Origin: Halichoerus grypus | Taxonomy: Eukaryota > Chordata > Mammalia > Carnivora > Phocidae | Length of the DNA: 64,000 nt | Assembly (NCBI RefSeq): GCF_964656455.1 | Contig: NC_135717.1 | Coordinates: 17,998,775 to 18,062,774 of the forward strand | Reading direction: 5' to 3' | Shown here: positions 37,000 through 49,116 of the stretch, in pieces | Numbering within the stretch: position 1 is the stretch's first letter | Layout of the letters: every line of letters begins with the position of its first letter | Notes under the pieces: model-generated | What the model saw: the letters and a program-made list of their open reading frames with translations, nothing else | The model's database searches: none | Told to the model about the DNA's origin: nothing | Position numbers and translations under genes: made by a program

Positions 37000-38660
37000 T
37001 GGGGGGTGCTGGAGTTTAGCGCCACTCACCCCTTCTCCGGGGCTGCGGCCAGTGAACAGATTGCACCACCGCACGGGTGGACAGCCCTGCCGCGGGACTG
37101 AGGACAAACTCAGCCCAGCCGGGGACCATCAGTCATGAGGGAAAACCAGTCTCCTCTGTGTGGGGATTTACTGCGTGGACAGACAGGAAATCCCGGTGCG
37201 GGACCTCTGCTCTGTCCCCGGCACAGCCCAGCCCGCGACACCCTGGTAATTGCTTTGGGGGCCACATTTCATCCTGGGCGGACACCGGCCGAGCCTCTGC
37301 CTTACGGGGAAGCCAGTGGCCGGGCCGCCGCCAGGACGGGCCGGGATGCAGGGGTGAGGGGGCGCCGTGGGACAAGCGGGCAGGGGGCTTCCGTGTGGGA
37401 GAAGTTCCACCGCATGAAGCCGGGCTGGCGAGCCCCTGCCCTAAGCCCCCCCTCCGTCCCCTCCGGTCTGATCCCCCTGGGAACGGCCAGGGTGAGTGTG
37501 GGCGGCCTGGGGGTGCAGGCTGGGCTGGGGAGTGAGGCGAGCAGCCTGCAGGGGCTGAGACCCCACCTCTGCTCTGAGGCCGGTGCCCCTCGTGGCCCAA
37601 CTGGAGGAGGCCGGGGGGTCGTCCCGAGGGTCAGGAGGGGCCAGTGGAAGGCGGGGCCGGGGTGCTCCGGGGAGGAGCCCGTGGTCGGGAGCTGGGCAGC
37701 CTTGGAGCCCCAGCTTAGCCCCGATGACACTGCACACCAGGGGCTCGCCCCCCGCCCCCCTCCCCGCGCCGCTGGGCCCCACGGCGCTGGCACTCGAGCA
37801 CGCACCTGTGCACGCTCCAACGCCGGCAGCCCGTGCAGGTGACGCGGGTGAGGGACGCAGGTGGGGCCCGGGACAGAGGGGCCGTGGGGGCCCCGGCAGC
37901 CATGAGTAAAGGGGACCAGAGCTGCCTGTTCTTGCAGGGAAGCGGGGGGCTGTCTGGACCCGCGCAGCCAGCCAGATCGGAGTGGGCTCTGCTGTCCCAC
38001 TCGCCGGCCGGGTGGGACCGGGAGCCTCCGGTGGGGACTCGAGGCGGGAGGGGGGGGCGGTGAGGACGTGGCGGCAAACAGGCCCGGGGCGGGGGCAGCC
38101 GCCCCCGTCAGAGTGCAGAGACCACCGTGGCAGGCTCCGGGGGAGCCCCAGGGCCCTTCTGCGGTCGTGGCTCCGTGCAGGACTGTCTGGGGACCGACGA
38201 ACAAACGCGCAGAGGCAGGTCCTTCCCACTGGCCGCACAGAGGAGGCGGGTTCCCCGGGGCCAGAGGCCAGAGGCCGGCTCTTCCTCGGCCCTCTCGTCA
38301 GCTGTGGCTGGGAGCGGAACCCCACGCGGGGTGCCAGCCAGCCCCCCGACCCCACAGCCCAGTGCTGATGCGTGGGGTGGGAAGCAGGACGCCCAGGGCA
38401 AGGCGTCTGTCCTCCCACCGCGGCTGAGGGTGGGGACTGCCACCTCCAGCATGCAAAGGTCACCAGACCGACCCCTGCCTTTGTGCCCTAGGCGGTCTGA
38501 GGGCCCAGGATCGATCCCCTCCCTCCTCTGACTTCCCAGGGAGGAACCAGCTCTGGGCGTTCTGGCCACAGGCTGGGGACTGTAGCCTTCAGGGGGACCA
38601 GGCAGGGAGGGGGCGCTGGGGTTCATGCCGAGGCGGGGTGGGACCCGGAGTGAAGCGGGG
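37000..38660. other. GC- and CpG-rich intergenic block
   Basis: High GC with frequent CG dinucleotides (for example GGCCGGGCCGCCGCCAGGACG near 37320), between two convergent gene ends. Long overlapping open frames on both strands are a composition effect. No transcript start, splice pair or known protein is evident. Confidence 0.6.
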
Positions 38661-38739
38661 GGCCTACGCGGGACTGGTAACCGGTTTGGCTCAGTTGGTG
38701 CTTGCTTGGTTAAGTTAGAACCAGCATTTACAAGTGTGA

Positions 38740-38825
38740 TTTCACATTAAAAATAGATAAAACACCTGGATTTCTGGCTTCTCTTAAAATCCCTGAAGGT
38801 CTGGCATCTCTGGACCACTGTCGCT
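38740..38825 (+). repeat. Unassigned old repeat, copy 1
   Basis: GGATTTCTGGCTTCTCTTAAAAT after a TAAAAATAGATAAAACACC lead-in (quoted in part) matches the segment at 63640-63725 in the same orientation. Confidence 0.5.
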
Positions 38826-39369
38826 GAGTTATAGCTGTCCCCCAGAAGGGGCGTGCGCTGCGCTGCTGACCAGGGCCCCCCGGGCCGGCTTTGCTCCCGG
38901 ACGTCGGACCAGGCCCAGAAGCTGGGATGCCCTGCCCGGCCTCCCGCCCCACAGAAGGAGCACCGAATGGCCTCGCCCGCCCTCCAGCGTCTCCAAGGCT
39001 GGCCCAGAGATGCTACCACGGAGGGAGGTTGGGGAGGCTCTCCAATACCGGGGGGCCAGAGCAACTCTCCCCTCGGCCTGGGACAGAGGGAGGTGGGGTT
39101 TCCAAGGGGCCGTCCTGCGTAGCCCCAGGGTAATTGCTGGCACCTGAGCTGTACCCCAGAACCAGGCCCCCCGCCAGGTGAACCCTCTTCCCACTCAAGG
39201 GCCGCTTCATCCAGACACCAATGCTCACCTCTGAAGGAAGCTGGGGAGTGGGGAACCACAGGAGACAGACCAAGAATCAGGCATCTGGGGGCTTGGCTTC
39301 TAGGATCCACATTAAGCCTAAGGGAAACCCCCAGGATTTCACCCCGCCTCAGCTCTCCCGTGGTTATCC

Positions 39370-39520
39370 TGGGATTTGTGCGCTAATGGCTTCCTAAGCT
39401 GTGTGTTTTGGGCAAGTTACTCAACCTCTCTGTGCCTCAATTCTCTCATCTGTGAAGGGAGGATTGTAATAGTGCTGACCCCATAGCGTTGTAACGTGGA
39501 TTCAATGAGGTGGTTCCAGA
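39370..39520 (+). mobile_element. MIR SINE at the KATNIP 3' flank
   Basis: GGGCAAGTTACTCAACCTC, TCTGTGCCTCAATTCTCTC and ATCTGTGAAGGGAGG in forward MIR order. Confidence 0.85.
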
Positions 39521-39732
39521 CACAAAATAACCACCATATATGTATGGGCTTCTATCCTCTGCCCACGATCATGCCCCATTTGCAGGTGGGGAAAGGGAAG
39601 CTCAGAGAGGGGACTCATCCTGCGTCATTCCGCCAGCCTCCAGCAAACTCTGACTCCGTTCTGGGAGGCAGCATGGGCCCCCTCTGCCTGACCCCAAATC
39701 CAGCACGTCAGACCATATTCTTAATAACATCT

Positions 39733-39738
39733 TTTATT
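39733..39738 (-). promoter_or_regulatory. KATNIP: Poly(A) signal AATAAA for KATNIP (distal)
   Basis: On the - strand the sequence reads CAATAAAAGATG about 1.43 kb after the stop, in an AT-rich setting followed by ATGGTCTG. It is the most downstream of two closely spaced canonical hexamers. Confidence 0.75.
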
Positions 39739-39765
39739 GATTTTGCAAGAGAAAAAAAATAGACA

Positions 39766-39771
39766 TTTATT
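39766..39771 (-). promoter_or_regulatory. KATNIP: Second poly(A) signal AATAAA for KATNIP (proximal)
   Basis: On the - strand the sequence reads GTAAAATAAATGTC, 33 nt upstream of the other hexamer. Either or both could direct cleavage between about 39715 and 39755. Confidence 0.6.
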
Positions 39772-41168
39772 TTACAGTTAATGCCCGTACAGCTTTTTTC
39801 CCCTCCTAAATTACATGGTGCATACAATTCTTAGCAACAGCAGTGGAGGTTCTGGGAGTGAGCGTGTGTGGTGGTCTGACCCGTGCCCCAGCCTCGCGTG
39901 GGGACAGAGAGCTGGGCTGTATTCAACGTGGCGGTGGCACCGGCTTTGGTCCCTAAGAGCTGGCTTGATCAGCCCCCGGCCCCCCCAGGCCTCAGCTCTC
40001 CTAGGAGCCCAGAGGCCTCGGAGGCGCTCACCACATCTGGGAGGTGAGCCCGGAAGCCGGGGCCCTGGAAGCTACAGAAATGATGGATCTTCTCTGGGAG
40101 AAACAATTCCTTATCTTCACATCGGCCCACGCTCCAAATGAAAAGCGCATTTGCATAGCTGCTCGGCCGAAGCTGCAAAGCTCATAAAGTATTTGCTCGG
40201 GCTCTCGGTTGCACAGGAACCTACTTGGAGTACAGTGCTGCGGCGGGGCCGGGCTGGGCGCCAGGAAAACAACAGATTAATATTTGGAACGAGAAATTAC
40301 CCACCACTGGGAAACCAATTAGGTCCCTGATCCGAGCTTGTTACGTCGATGGAAATAGATACGTTCTGAGCCTCACTCGGCTGGGGGTGCAAGGCACATT
40401 TCCAACTCGAGGGGAAGCTGCTGGAAGGGGGGGGGCTGGGCAACGAGCACCTCGCTGCCTCCCTGCAAGGGCACCTGTGCGCGGAGGAGGGAGGAGCAAG
40501 CAGGAGGAGCCCGCGCTCAGACCAGAGGGAGGGTCGCCCGCCTCCAGGCAAAGTTCAAGTGGAAGGGGAGGTGGGGTTGTGGCCTGGTCCTCGGCCTGCC
40601 CCGCGTCCAGAGGGCATCTGGACGGGCCCTGCTGGCCGTCTGGGGTGTGAAGCTGCCCACCGCGGTCCTAGGAGGGCCTGGCAGCGGGGCAGGTGGGCGC
40701 GGCTCCCTTCCTTTCCTCCGCGAGGCACCCACATCCCCGAGTGCGTCCGGGGCTGGAGCAGCCCTGGCTAGACATCGGGGGACCAGGGAACAACACCACC
40801 CTCTCAGCCGGCTCCACCAGCCTCCAGATGAGGCAGGGGTGTGGCGGGGAGGGGGGTTGTTGGCACCTCCTCTCGGGCCTCGCCCGGCACCCCCTCATGT
40901 GGGGGTTGGTGGCTGAGCCCTGGGCAGCCATGCTCGGCAGGGAGGGGAGGCCCCCCCCCGCCACCTCACCGTCCTGGCGGGTTTGTGCGCACAGGCGTGG
41001 GTCCCAGGAGGGCGCCCCGGAGCCCAGGGGCAGAGGGAGGCCAGGCCACACGAGTCCCCTCTCGCTCGCCTCTTCCAGCCCGCAGAGTCCAGGCTGCCAA
41101 GGCTGAGGACCAGGGGCGGGCGACACGGGCGCCCCTGGCTGGAGGACCAGGCCCCCCCTCCTCTGCGG

Positions 41169-41227
41169 TCAGCACCGCCACCGTCGCGCGGTCTCCTTCT
41201 CGCTTATGCACGTTTTGGGGCGTAAGG
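41169..41227 (-). CDS. KATNIP: KATNIP terminal coding part with stop codon (exon k11)
   Basis: The last 59 coding nt: CC completes Ala, then LRPKTCISEKETARRWRC and TGA (complement at 41169-41171). The acceptor is CCCTTGACAG. The basic tail (RRWR) after SEKE matches the KATNIP C-terminus as I recall it. The eleven exons total 1308 nt, a whole number of codons, giving 435 residues of a protein of about 1,600. The exon continues into a 3' UTR of about 1.4 kb. Confidence 0.92.
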
Positions 41228-41399
41228 CTGTCAAGGGAGAGGCCAGAGAGGAGGGCGTTACCCAGCCTCAGTCCCTGAGGGCCACCCCACACCCGGGGTC
41301 GGTGGGGGGGATGTGCAAACTGTCCGGGTCCCCGGCCCAGGCCACCGCCCGCAGCTCCCCTGCAGCCCCCAAGCTCGGCACCCGGGCACGCTGACCTGC

Positions 41400-41560
41400 C
41401 CCCAGCAGCAGGTCTGCCACGCTGTTCCCTCTGCCCGGCCAACTCCCCGTAGGTCTCAGGGTGCAGCTCAAACACCACCTCCTCTGGGAAGCCCTCGCCC
41501 TGGGCATCCTCCACTGGTTTCCCACAGCACAGGGCAACCCCTTCCGTCTGCACCCAAGCC
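41400..41560 (+). mobile_element. L2 LINE fragment in the KATNIP last intron
   Basis: GCTGTTCCCTCTGCCCGGCC, GGTGCAGCTCAAACACCACC and TCTGGGAAGCCCTCGCC are L2 words, read in part. Confidence 0.6.
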
Positions 41561-41791
41561 GGGCCCCCAGGAAGCCACACCAAGCTGCAGGTGACTGCGG
41601 GAAGGGGGCCGCACGCTGCTCCCGGGGTTCTGCCCCCGCAGCCCCTCCTCAGCCCCCCGCAGGCTCCCGGGACTGAGAAGGGGCTCCGAGGGGCAGGCAG
41701 GGGTGGGCGTGGGTGTGGGACCCCCCTGCCAGCTCGTCTACGCAGCCTGGAGTCCCGCGGGCGACACTCTGGGCAGAGCAGCCAAACTGAC

Positions 41792-41880
41792 CTGGGTCAA
41801 CCGCGCTCTGCTTCCTTTTCGAGTTGGTGATGATTTGGTTTTCATTCATCATCTGGACGTCCTGATCCTCCACCTGATTG
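41792..41880 (-). CDS. KATNIP: KATNIP coding exon k10
   Basis: An 89-nt exon after a CCCCCCAG acceptor, ending at a GTCAGT donor. It completes Ser, then reads [29 protein letters not shown], leaving G. The composition is acidic and polar, then a short basic KRKQ patch, likely a disordered C-terminal tail. Spliced to the last exon it gives VDPALRPKT. Confidence 0.95.
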
Positions 41881-41965
41881 CTGGGGGGAGGCAGAAGACA
41901 GCGGGTTGGACACCTGCCATCTGTCCCCAAAAGGGCCGGCGGGGGAGGCGGCGGGCCGGGCGTAC

Positions 41966-42126
41966 CTGATGGTGGTGTGTCGCTCCTGGCGGCAGATGTC
42001 CGTGTCCTCGGTGAAGAGGATGGTGTGGTAGGGCACCGTGGGCTCACACGTGGGCAGGATGCCCCCCACCAGGTGGCCCACCATGGCCAGGATCCCGTTG
42101 TACACAAGCAAGTCGTCCACCAGGAG
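41966..42126 (-). CDS. KATNIP: KATNIP coding exon k9
   Basis: A 161-nt exon from a GTGTCCGCCAG acceptor to a GTACGC donor. It encodes [53 protein letters not shown], and leaves AG for a Ser codon. It is one of the most recognisable parts of the KATNIP C-terminus. It is separated from the next exon by an intron of only 85 nt. Confidence 0.96.
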
Positions 42127-42526
42127 CTGGCGGACACAGAGGGGCTGCACTGTGGGGCCGAGGGTCCCCCCTCCTTCCCCGCTGCGGCCTCGGGCAAAGC
42201 GAGTTACTGCTCGGAGCCCCGCGGGCTAGCCCAGCCTGCGTTAGGTCTCAGGCCCTCGTGACCATTGGGGAAGGCACCTCCTCTCCCCGCCCCAGAGTCT
42301 CCTCCCCGAGGGAAGAACTCCCTAGACCAACATGATTGGAAAAAAAAAGATGAAAGAAAAGCCACTTTCTGGTTTTCAGGGGGAGGATTCAAATCACTGG
42401 GGGCAGGTTTTGGATTCACGGTGGGATGGCGAATTTCCCTGCCTCGGAGGACCAGGCATTTGTGTGTAAGGTGGCAAGAGAGAGAAGTAAATCAAACTGT
42501 GACAAACGATAATTGTCAGCAGCCTA

Positions 42527-44429
<1,903 letters not shown>

Positions 44430-44569
44430 CAGGCCGGGCAGGATGGGGGCCAGCCACATGTGCCTGCCGTCGCTGGTGTCATTCACTTGGTCGATGAGCT
44501 TGTCGGGGGTCCGGACGTCCCCGCACACGCCCTCCAGGGAGTTCACGCTGTCGGGGAAGGCGGCAATAT
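44430..44569 (-). CDS. KATNIP: KATNIP coding exon k7
   Basis: A 140-nt exon completing Asn, then IAAFPDSVNSLEGVCGDVR, TPDKLIDQVNDTSDG, RHMWLAPILPGL, ending in phase 0 at donor GTGGGT. HMWLAPILPGL is the second copy of the HMWLIPFSPGL motif of exon k3. The acceptor (TTAGAGACTCCCCAG) has a poor pyrimidine tract, which fits a minor-type intron. The long open frame that overlaps this exon (43854-45173) is exon plus intron read-through. Confidence 0.94.
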
Positions 44570-45414
44570 CTGGGGAGTCTCTAAGCTGCCATAACCCAAA
44601 GCAGTGTGCTGGGCGCTGTGCGCCGCTCTCTCGGCCACCAGCCCCCTCGTGCTGACGGTGTGGCTCAGGGGACGCCGGGGCTGGTGGGCAGAACGGCCGT
44701 CTGCTGCTCGGGGCAGCCGGAAAAGTGGCAGCCAAATTAGCCATTCTGGGGAAAATGAGCACCGGCGCCGGCGGGGGTGCAGGGGTGGGGGGGGAGTGGC
44801 CAGTATCAGGGACAGGGAGGCGTCCAGGCTGGCACTCTGGGGAGTGGAGGGCAAACTTTGAAGGTTTTCTGTTGCAAAGGGGCTGAGGGATGGCTGGATA
44901 CGGCCTTGGCATGGGGGCACCAGCCCGAGACTGGACGCCCTGGGGGAGCCTGACCCGGTGACGGCTACTCGAGGGCTGGACATTATCGCGGATCTGGAGC
45001 AGCCAGTTCCGGCTCTGGCTCTGCCTTCCCACCTGTGAGGTCTGGGGCAAGTCCCAGAGCATCTCGGGGCCTGCTTCCTCATCTGTAAAATGGGTGGAAA
45101 AACCTCCACATCTCAGAATCGATGTGAGCAGGCTCGGTAAAATCGAACGAGGCTTATACCTCCAAGGAATCACTAATAACCATCAAAACCACCAGGAATC
45201 ATTTATCCCAGGCCAGGAGGATGGTGTCACCAGGGGAAGGCAGAAAAGGATCCAACTGGAACCCAGGACCCCAGAGAGGTGCAAGGCAGGCTTTGGGGTT
45301 GGACCTGCTCTGGTGGGACCCTGTGGTGGGGCAGGGATCACGGGGCAAGGGCCCAGAGGGGTCAGGCAGGTGACATCAAAGATAGATGCCTGACAGCTCA
45401 GCGGTCGGAGCATG

Positions 45415-45610
45415 GTCTCTACAGCCAAATTCCCAGCTGTACACTCACATGCTGTGTGACCTTGGGCAAGTTACTTAACCTCTCTGTCTCAGTTCCTCAC
45501 TTGTAAAATGGGGATAACAGCACTCACTTCACAAGATGGTTATGAGGGCAAATGAGGTACCACCAGACAAGCGCTCACAGAGCGAGCCCTCAGTCAATAT
45601 TAGCAATTTG
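45415..45610 (+). mobile_element. MIR SINE in KATNIP intron k6/k7
   Basis: GCTGTGTGACCTTGGGC, AAGTTACTTAACCTCTCTG, CTTGTAAAATGGGGATAAC in forward MIR order; a well-preserved copy. Confidence 0.9.
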
Positions 45611-46233
45611 TTTTGGGAGCCTGGTAGAAGACAGCAAGGACATGTTTGGGGCAAAGGGCAGTGGATACTCAGGTCCAGCCATCATCACTGTGCGTGACTA
45701 TTGCTAATTTCTCAAGAGTAGCTGAAGACTGAGGTTTTCATGTGAAACCCCTTGATTTTTAAAAAAATACTAGCGACTAAGCTAAAATATTTAAAAACTC
45801 AGTGGGCTAGCAGTTTGCGAATTCTGGTGGGGGCGTTCCATGAACAAAGGGGTCCAAGGTCAATAAATTCAGGACACACTGGGTTGAATAGTGTCATGGG
45901 CGGCTCCCTGCAGGCCTTGCCAGTCTTTAGAACTCCAAAGTACCTGTGGTTCTCCGGGGTGGGGTGGGGGGGGTGTGTGGCAGCTGGTACCCTCTCCCAA
46001 ATGCCCGGGCCACAGGCCTCTCTGTCTCATGGGACTCCTGCTATGGATACCTTGGCCGGGGTGGCTGGGAGCTGCCCCCTGCTCTGCCCACCCCCCAAGG
46101 GTCAGCATCTGACCCGAAGCAGAGCCCACTGGCATTTTTAGTCCCGGGGTCGGGCTCCTACAGGGACATTTCCTCTCCTTCCCCCAACCCTCCCGTGCTC
46201 CCTTCCGTCGGGGTGGAGTCCCCTTCTGCCTCG

Positions 46234-46242
46234 AAAGGATAC
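46234..46242 (-). other. KATNIP: Candidate U12-type 5' splice site (KATNIP intron k6/k7)
   Basis: The intron starts GTATCCTTT, a full match to the GT-AG subtype of U12 donors. The phase is 1. Its 3' end lacks a strong pyrimidine tract, but the branch site (near GCAGCTTAGAGAC) is not a clear consensus. Confidence 0.7.
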
Positions 46243-46353
46243 TGTTTTCTGACAGAGGGATTTTTTCTCCCCGCTCATCATACAACTCCAGGCCCGTGAG
46301 ACCGATATAATAGGGATCACCCCAGCTGGTCAGGAGCTGCAACTGGAAAATGA
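46243..46353 (-). CDS. KATNIP: KATNIP coding exon k6: second SWGDPxYxGLTGLE module
   Basis: A 111-nt exon encoding FIFQLQLLTSWGDPYYIG, LTGLELYDERGEKIPLSEN and one leftover base. The acceptor is CGTCCCCTAG, chosen over a nearer TTTTCCAG (11 nt into the exon) because only the former keeps frame with exon k5. The donor is GTATCCTTT, a perfect minor-spliceosome 5' splice site. SWGDPYYIGLTGLE repeats the motif of exon k2, with the entering intron in the same phase (1) and shifted by only about one residue. Confidence 0.92.
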
Positions 46354-46365
46354 CTAGGGGACGTT

Positions 46366-46374
46366 ATTAAGGAA
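46366..46374 (-). other. KATNIP: Candidate U12-type branch point (KATNIP intron k5/k6)
   Basis: On the - strand TTCCTTAAT fits the minor-spliceosome branch consensus TTCCTTRAY at every position. The likely branch A is 14 nt before the first base of exon k6, inside the narrow window typical of U12 introns. No long pyrimidine tract lies between it and the CTAG acceptor. Confidence 0.75.
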
Positions 46375-47039
46375 AAACAGGCTTAATTTTCTGAGAACAA
46401 AGCAAAAGAGGGACAAAGATAAAATAGGGATATACTCTGAGGTGGGCTTCTACAGATGAGTGAGAGGAAAAAAATAATTTTTGTTCTCTCACTGAGACTG
46501 AAGCCCATCAAAATATATGTGGCATCAAATTGTCTTGGATTTCAACTGTGTATGTGTGTGTTTTAAGAGTTAAAAACTGTCCTCCGAGCCCGGGAGGCAG
46601 GAGGACGGGAGGGGAGGGTGCTGTTCCCCAGGGGGCTGGCAGGACGAGAGCCATGTGCGTCACAAACTCATTGCGTGGTGGCACTGAATGACGTGACCAG
46701 GACTCAAACTGTCTCCTGCCTCAGTTTCCCGGGTTGTAAAATGACAAGAACGAAGTGCCCGTTCCCTCCTCCGTCCATTTCAAGTGTGCAGGGTCGGTGG
46801 GGGGGGGGGATGGCTAAGGGGGGGAAATCCATGAGCTCTGGAGCAGTGGGAGGGATGGGCCAGGGCCGCGTGAGCCACCATTGCTGACCACATCCCACAG
46901 TCCTCAGCCCCATCCCCCACCAGCTCCCATCATGCCAGGGGCGGGCAGGGCAGGAAAGGTGGCTTAGCCACGGGCAGTCGGTCCAGGAGAACAGGCTACT
47001 GAGAGAGCCAGGCTGCTCATGTTCACTCACCTGCCCCGC

Positions 47040-47195
47040 CCCTTCCCAGCTCTGTGGCCTTGGGCAAGCTCCTTCGCCTCTCTGGGCCTCCGTGTTCTCA
47101 GCTGAGAAATGGGGATGCTCGCAGCACCGCTGCACCGGGCTGTGGCAAGGACTGAGTTAATAATGCCACGCACTATGACAGTGCCAGGCCCAGGG
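47040..47195 (+). mobile_element. MIR SINE in KATNIP intron k5/k6
   Basis: CTCTGTGGCCTTGGGCAAGC, TCAGCTGAGAAATGGGG and ACAGTGCCAGGCCC in forward MIR order. Confidence 0.8.
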
Positions 47196-47573
47196 AAGGA
47201 TCCAGCAAATTGGGGCTATCCTTGCTTCTATGTTCACTTCCTCCCTGGCTGGTTCCAAGGACAGCCCCCAGTTCAGTCCCTGGGGAGAGTTCCAGCTTCT
47301 CTGGCCCCTCCCAGCTGGAGTCCTGCGCTGCCTCCCAAAACTTCAGCCGGCCAGGGGTGGGGTCTGGAACCCTGTCACCGCCCCCCGCCCCAGCAGCACC
47401 CAGTGAGCCCGACGCCCCGGGAAGCCTCCCACCGTCCCCTAGGTTTCCCGGCGTGGCGCCCCAGCTCCTCGGCCGTGGCCTGCCCAGAACCCCAACACTG
47501 CTACAAGGGCCAAGCCCTCTTCTGGGGTACCGGGTGCGGCCCCCAAGGGCCCGGGATGCGCAGACAGGTGGGA

Positions 47574-47582
47574 GGAGGATAC
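47574..47582 (-). other. KATNIP: Candidate U12-type 5' splice site (KATNIP intron k5/k6)
   Basis: The intron starts GTATCCTCC. The minor-spliceosome donor consensus is RTATCCTTT, so seven of nine positions agree, including all of RTATCC. The phase is 1. The paired branch motif at the other end strengthens the call. Confidence 0.75.
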
Positions 47583-47647
47583 AGCCACAGGGCATCAGGG
47601 GCGCCTCGTAGTCCATGGTCGCCCGCTCCAGGCTTTGCGAGTCGAGC
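47583..47647 (-). CDS. KATNIP: KATNIP coding exon k5 with U12-like donor
   Basis: A small 65-nt exon after a TTTTTAG acceptor. It completes Arg, reads LDSQSLERATMDYEAPLMPCG, and leaves T (phase 1). The donor is GTATCCTCC rather than the usual GTRAGT. The boundary is fixed by reading: the T joins TC of exon k6 to give Phe and the continuous string PCGFIFQLQLL, which fits KATNIP as I recall it. Confidence 0.88.
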
Positions 47648-47844
47648 CTAAAAAGACACAGAACAGCACAGGAAGCAGAAGATCGCGATGACCCTGATGG
47701 CTGGTCAGTTATTCCCCCGGTGGTGGCGGGGCGGGGGGTTCCCTGGCAGTGGGGACCGACCAATGAAGTGTGTGCCCACTGCGGAGTCCCGTCCCACTGC
47801 GGGGGACTCGGGCACCTCGGGCTTGTCTATATGGACTCTTCTTG

Positions 47845-47990
47845 CTTCAAAACAACCCCGGGAGGTGGGTACTTTTATAGCCCTGGCTTGCGGGTGAGGA
47901 CACAAGCACAGAGAAGTGAAGTCACTTGCTGAAGGCCACATAGCTGGCAAGCGGCAGAACTGGGATGTGACTTGAGGTTGCCCGATTCTG
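47845..47990 (-). mobile_element. MIR SINE in KATNIP intron k4/k5
   Basis: CACAGAGAAGTGAAGTCAC, GAAGGCCACATAGCTGGC and AACTGGGATGTGAC in reversed MIR order. Confidence 0.8.
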
Positions 47991-49116
47991 GAGTCCGCTC
48001 TTAACCACCCAGCCCTCCTGCCCTTCCATGAACAAGGCAAGTCCACACTGTGCTGACAGCTGAGCGAGACCCATGCCGGGCGGCGGACAGGAGGGAGCGC
48101 CGGGCTGGGGCAGGCTACCCGAGGGGGTGGTCTGGGAGCCGGCGCCTGAGCTAAGAAGGAGGCGGCCACACAAAGATCAGAGCTGAACCTTCCCCACAGA
48201 GGAGCAGACAGAGCAAAGGCCCTGTGGTGTGGGACAGGATGGGAGGCGGGCAGAGAGAGGTGGCTGGAAGGTGGGGCGTACCCTGCAGGCTTTGACTTTG
48301 TGATCCCAAGCAAGTGGCTTCAAAAGCGGGGGCCTCAATGCCCACATCTGTAAAATGGGCATAATAACCCCTTCTTCAGAGGGTGGGTGGAAGGGTTCCC
48401 TGAAGGATGAATACAAAGCCTCTGAAGAGATTCGGCACTTGGGAGGAAGGGTTCTCTCCCCCTGCACACTCCTCCCTTGGGGCCTCTCTCCCTGGTCCCC
48501 AGGCCAGTACCCTCCAGGCCTTGCTGGTTTTCTTCAATTTCAAGGGCAATGTTATAATTAAGTCGCTGTTCTCGATGACTGGCCCAAGAAGTGATCCCAG
48601 CCACAGTGGAGGGAAACTCATTTTGTTTTGTGAGCTTGGCCTCTGGCATTTGGACATCGGTGGGGGGGGGGGGGGAAGGGGGTGCAATTAAATGAGTAAA
48701 CTGAACGTGGCATTTACAAATTGTTATAAACTTAATGCAGCTGAGACGGGGCCAAAAAATACCAGCACACCCATGAAATGTTAGGCTCTCATTTCCTCTC
48801 TGAATCTTCCTAAACCAGGAACTCAGGACCAAGAGAGAGAAGGCCCTTCCCCGAACTGGCCGGCGGGTATTTCTGGAATGAACGCAGGCTGGAGCCTCTT
48901 TTCCCAGCAGGAAGTGCAACGAAGCATTAAAAAAGCTCAAGCACTCCAGACTGTGGGGAACCCAAACATCCCCAGACAAGGTGGGCACATCCCACGGGCT
49001 TCCGCAGAGGCTTGGCAGAGCTTTAGAAAACCGCCAAGTTGAAAAGCGATGCGTTTGATCATCATTTCAAAACCTTTAGGTAGCGACTTCAGAGCGACGC
49101 GTGAAGCCAGCAGCCC

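Larger units (their letters stand above)
32671..39715. other. Intergenic region between convergent GSG1L and KATNIP
   Basis: About 7 kb between the two inferred 3' ends. In order it holds GC-rich single-copy DNA, a MIR (33045-33160), a CATC-type array (33215-33705), L2 and MIR pieces (33800-34175), an AT-rich block (35040-35275), single-copy DNA, a long L2 (36150-36640), a GC/CpG-rich block (37000-38660), an old repeat (38740-38825) and a MIR (39370-39520). No gene is supported. Confidence 0.8.
39716..41168 (-). other. KATNIP: KATNIP 3' untranslated region (distal end inferred)
   Basis: Continues the terminal exon to the poly(A) signals near 39733-39771. The proximal 0.7 kb (about 40400-41168) is very GC-rich. 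The distal part (about 40030-40390) is a lower-GC, repeat-free block containing TTTGCATAGC and ATTAATATTTGG words that looks like unique, possibly conserved UTR sequence. The exact cleavage site is not visible. Confidence 0.75.
44570..46242 (-). other. KATNIP: KATNIP intron k6/k7 (candidate U12-type)
   Basis: A 1,673-nt intron with a GTATCCTTT donor. It contains two MIR copies on the + strand (45005-45115, 45415-45610). The rest is single-copy. Confidence 0.75.
46354..47582 (-). other. KATNIP: KATNIP intron k5/k6 (candidate U12-type)
   Basis: A 1,229-nt intron with a GTATCCTCC donor and a TTCCTTAAT branch motif. It contains MIR pieces (46690-46760, 47040-47195) and an 11-base G run (46799-46809). 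Confidence 0.78.

Noticed and set aside
37302..38463. Open frames of 300 and 340 codons on the - strand, and 235 codons on the + strand, as a new gene
   Set aside because: Several overlapping frames are open at once on both strands in GC-rich DNA. The proteins are Pro/Arg/Ala-rich, with no known domain and no splice or promoter signals. Composition explains them.
46331..46342. Alternative acceptor TTTTCCAG for KATNIP exon k6, giving a 100-nt exon
   Set aside because: It breaks frame with exon k5 and loses FIFQ. The CTAG acceptor 11 nt upstream keeps frame and has the U12-type branch motif at the right distance.
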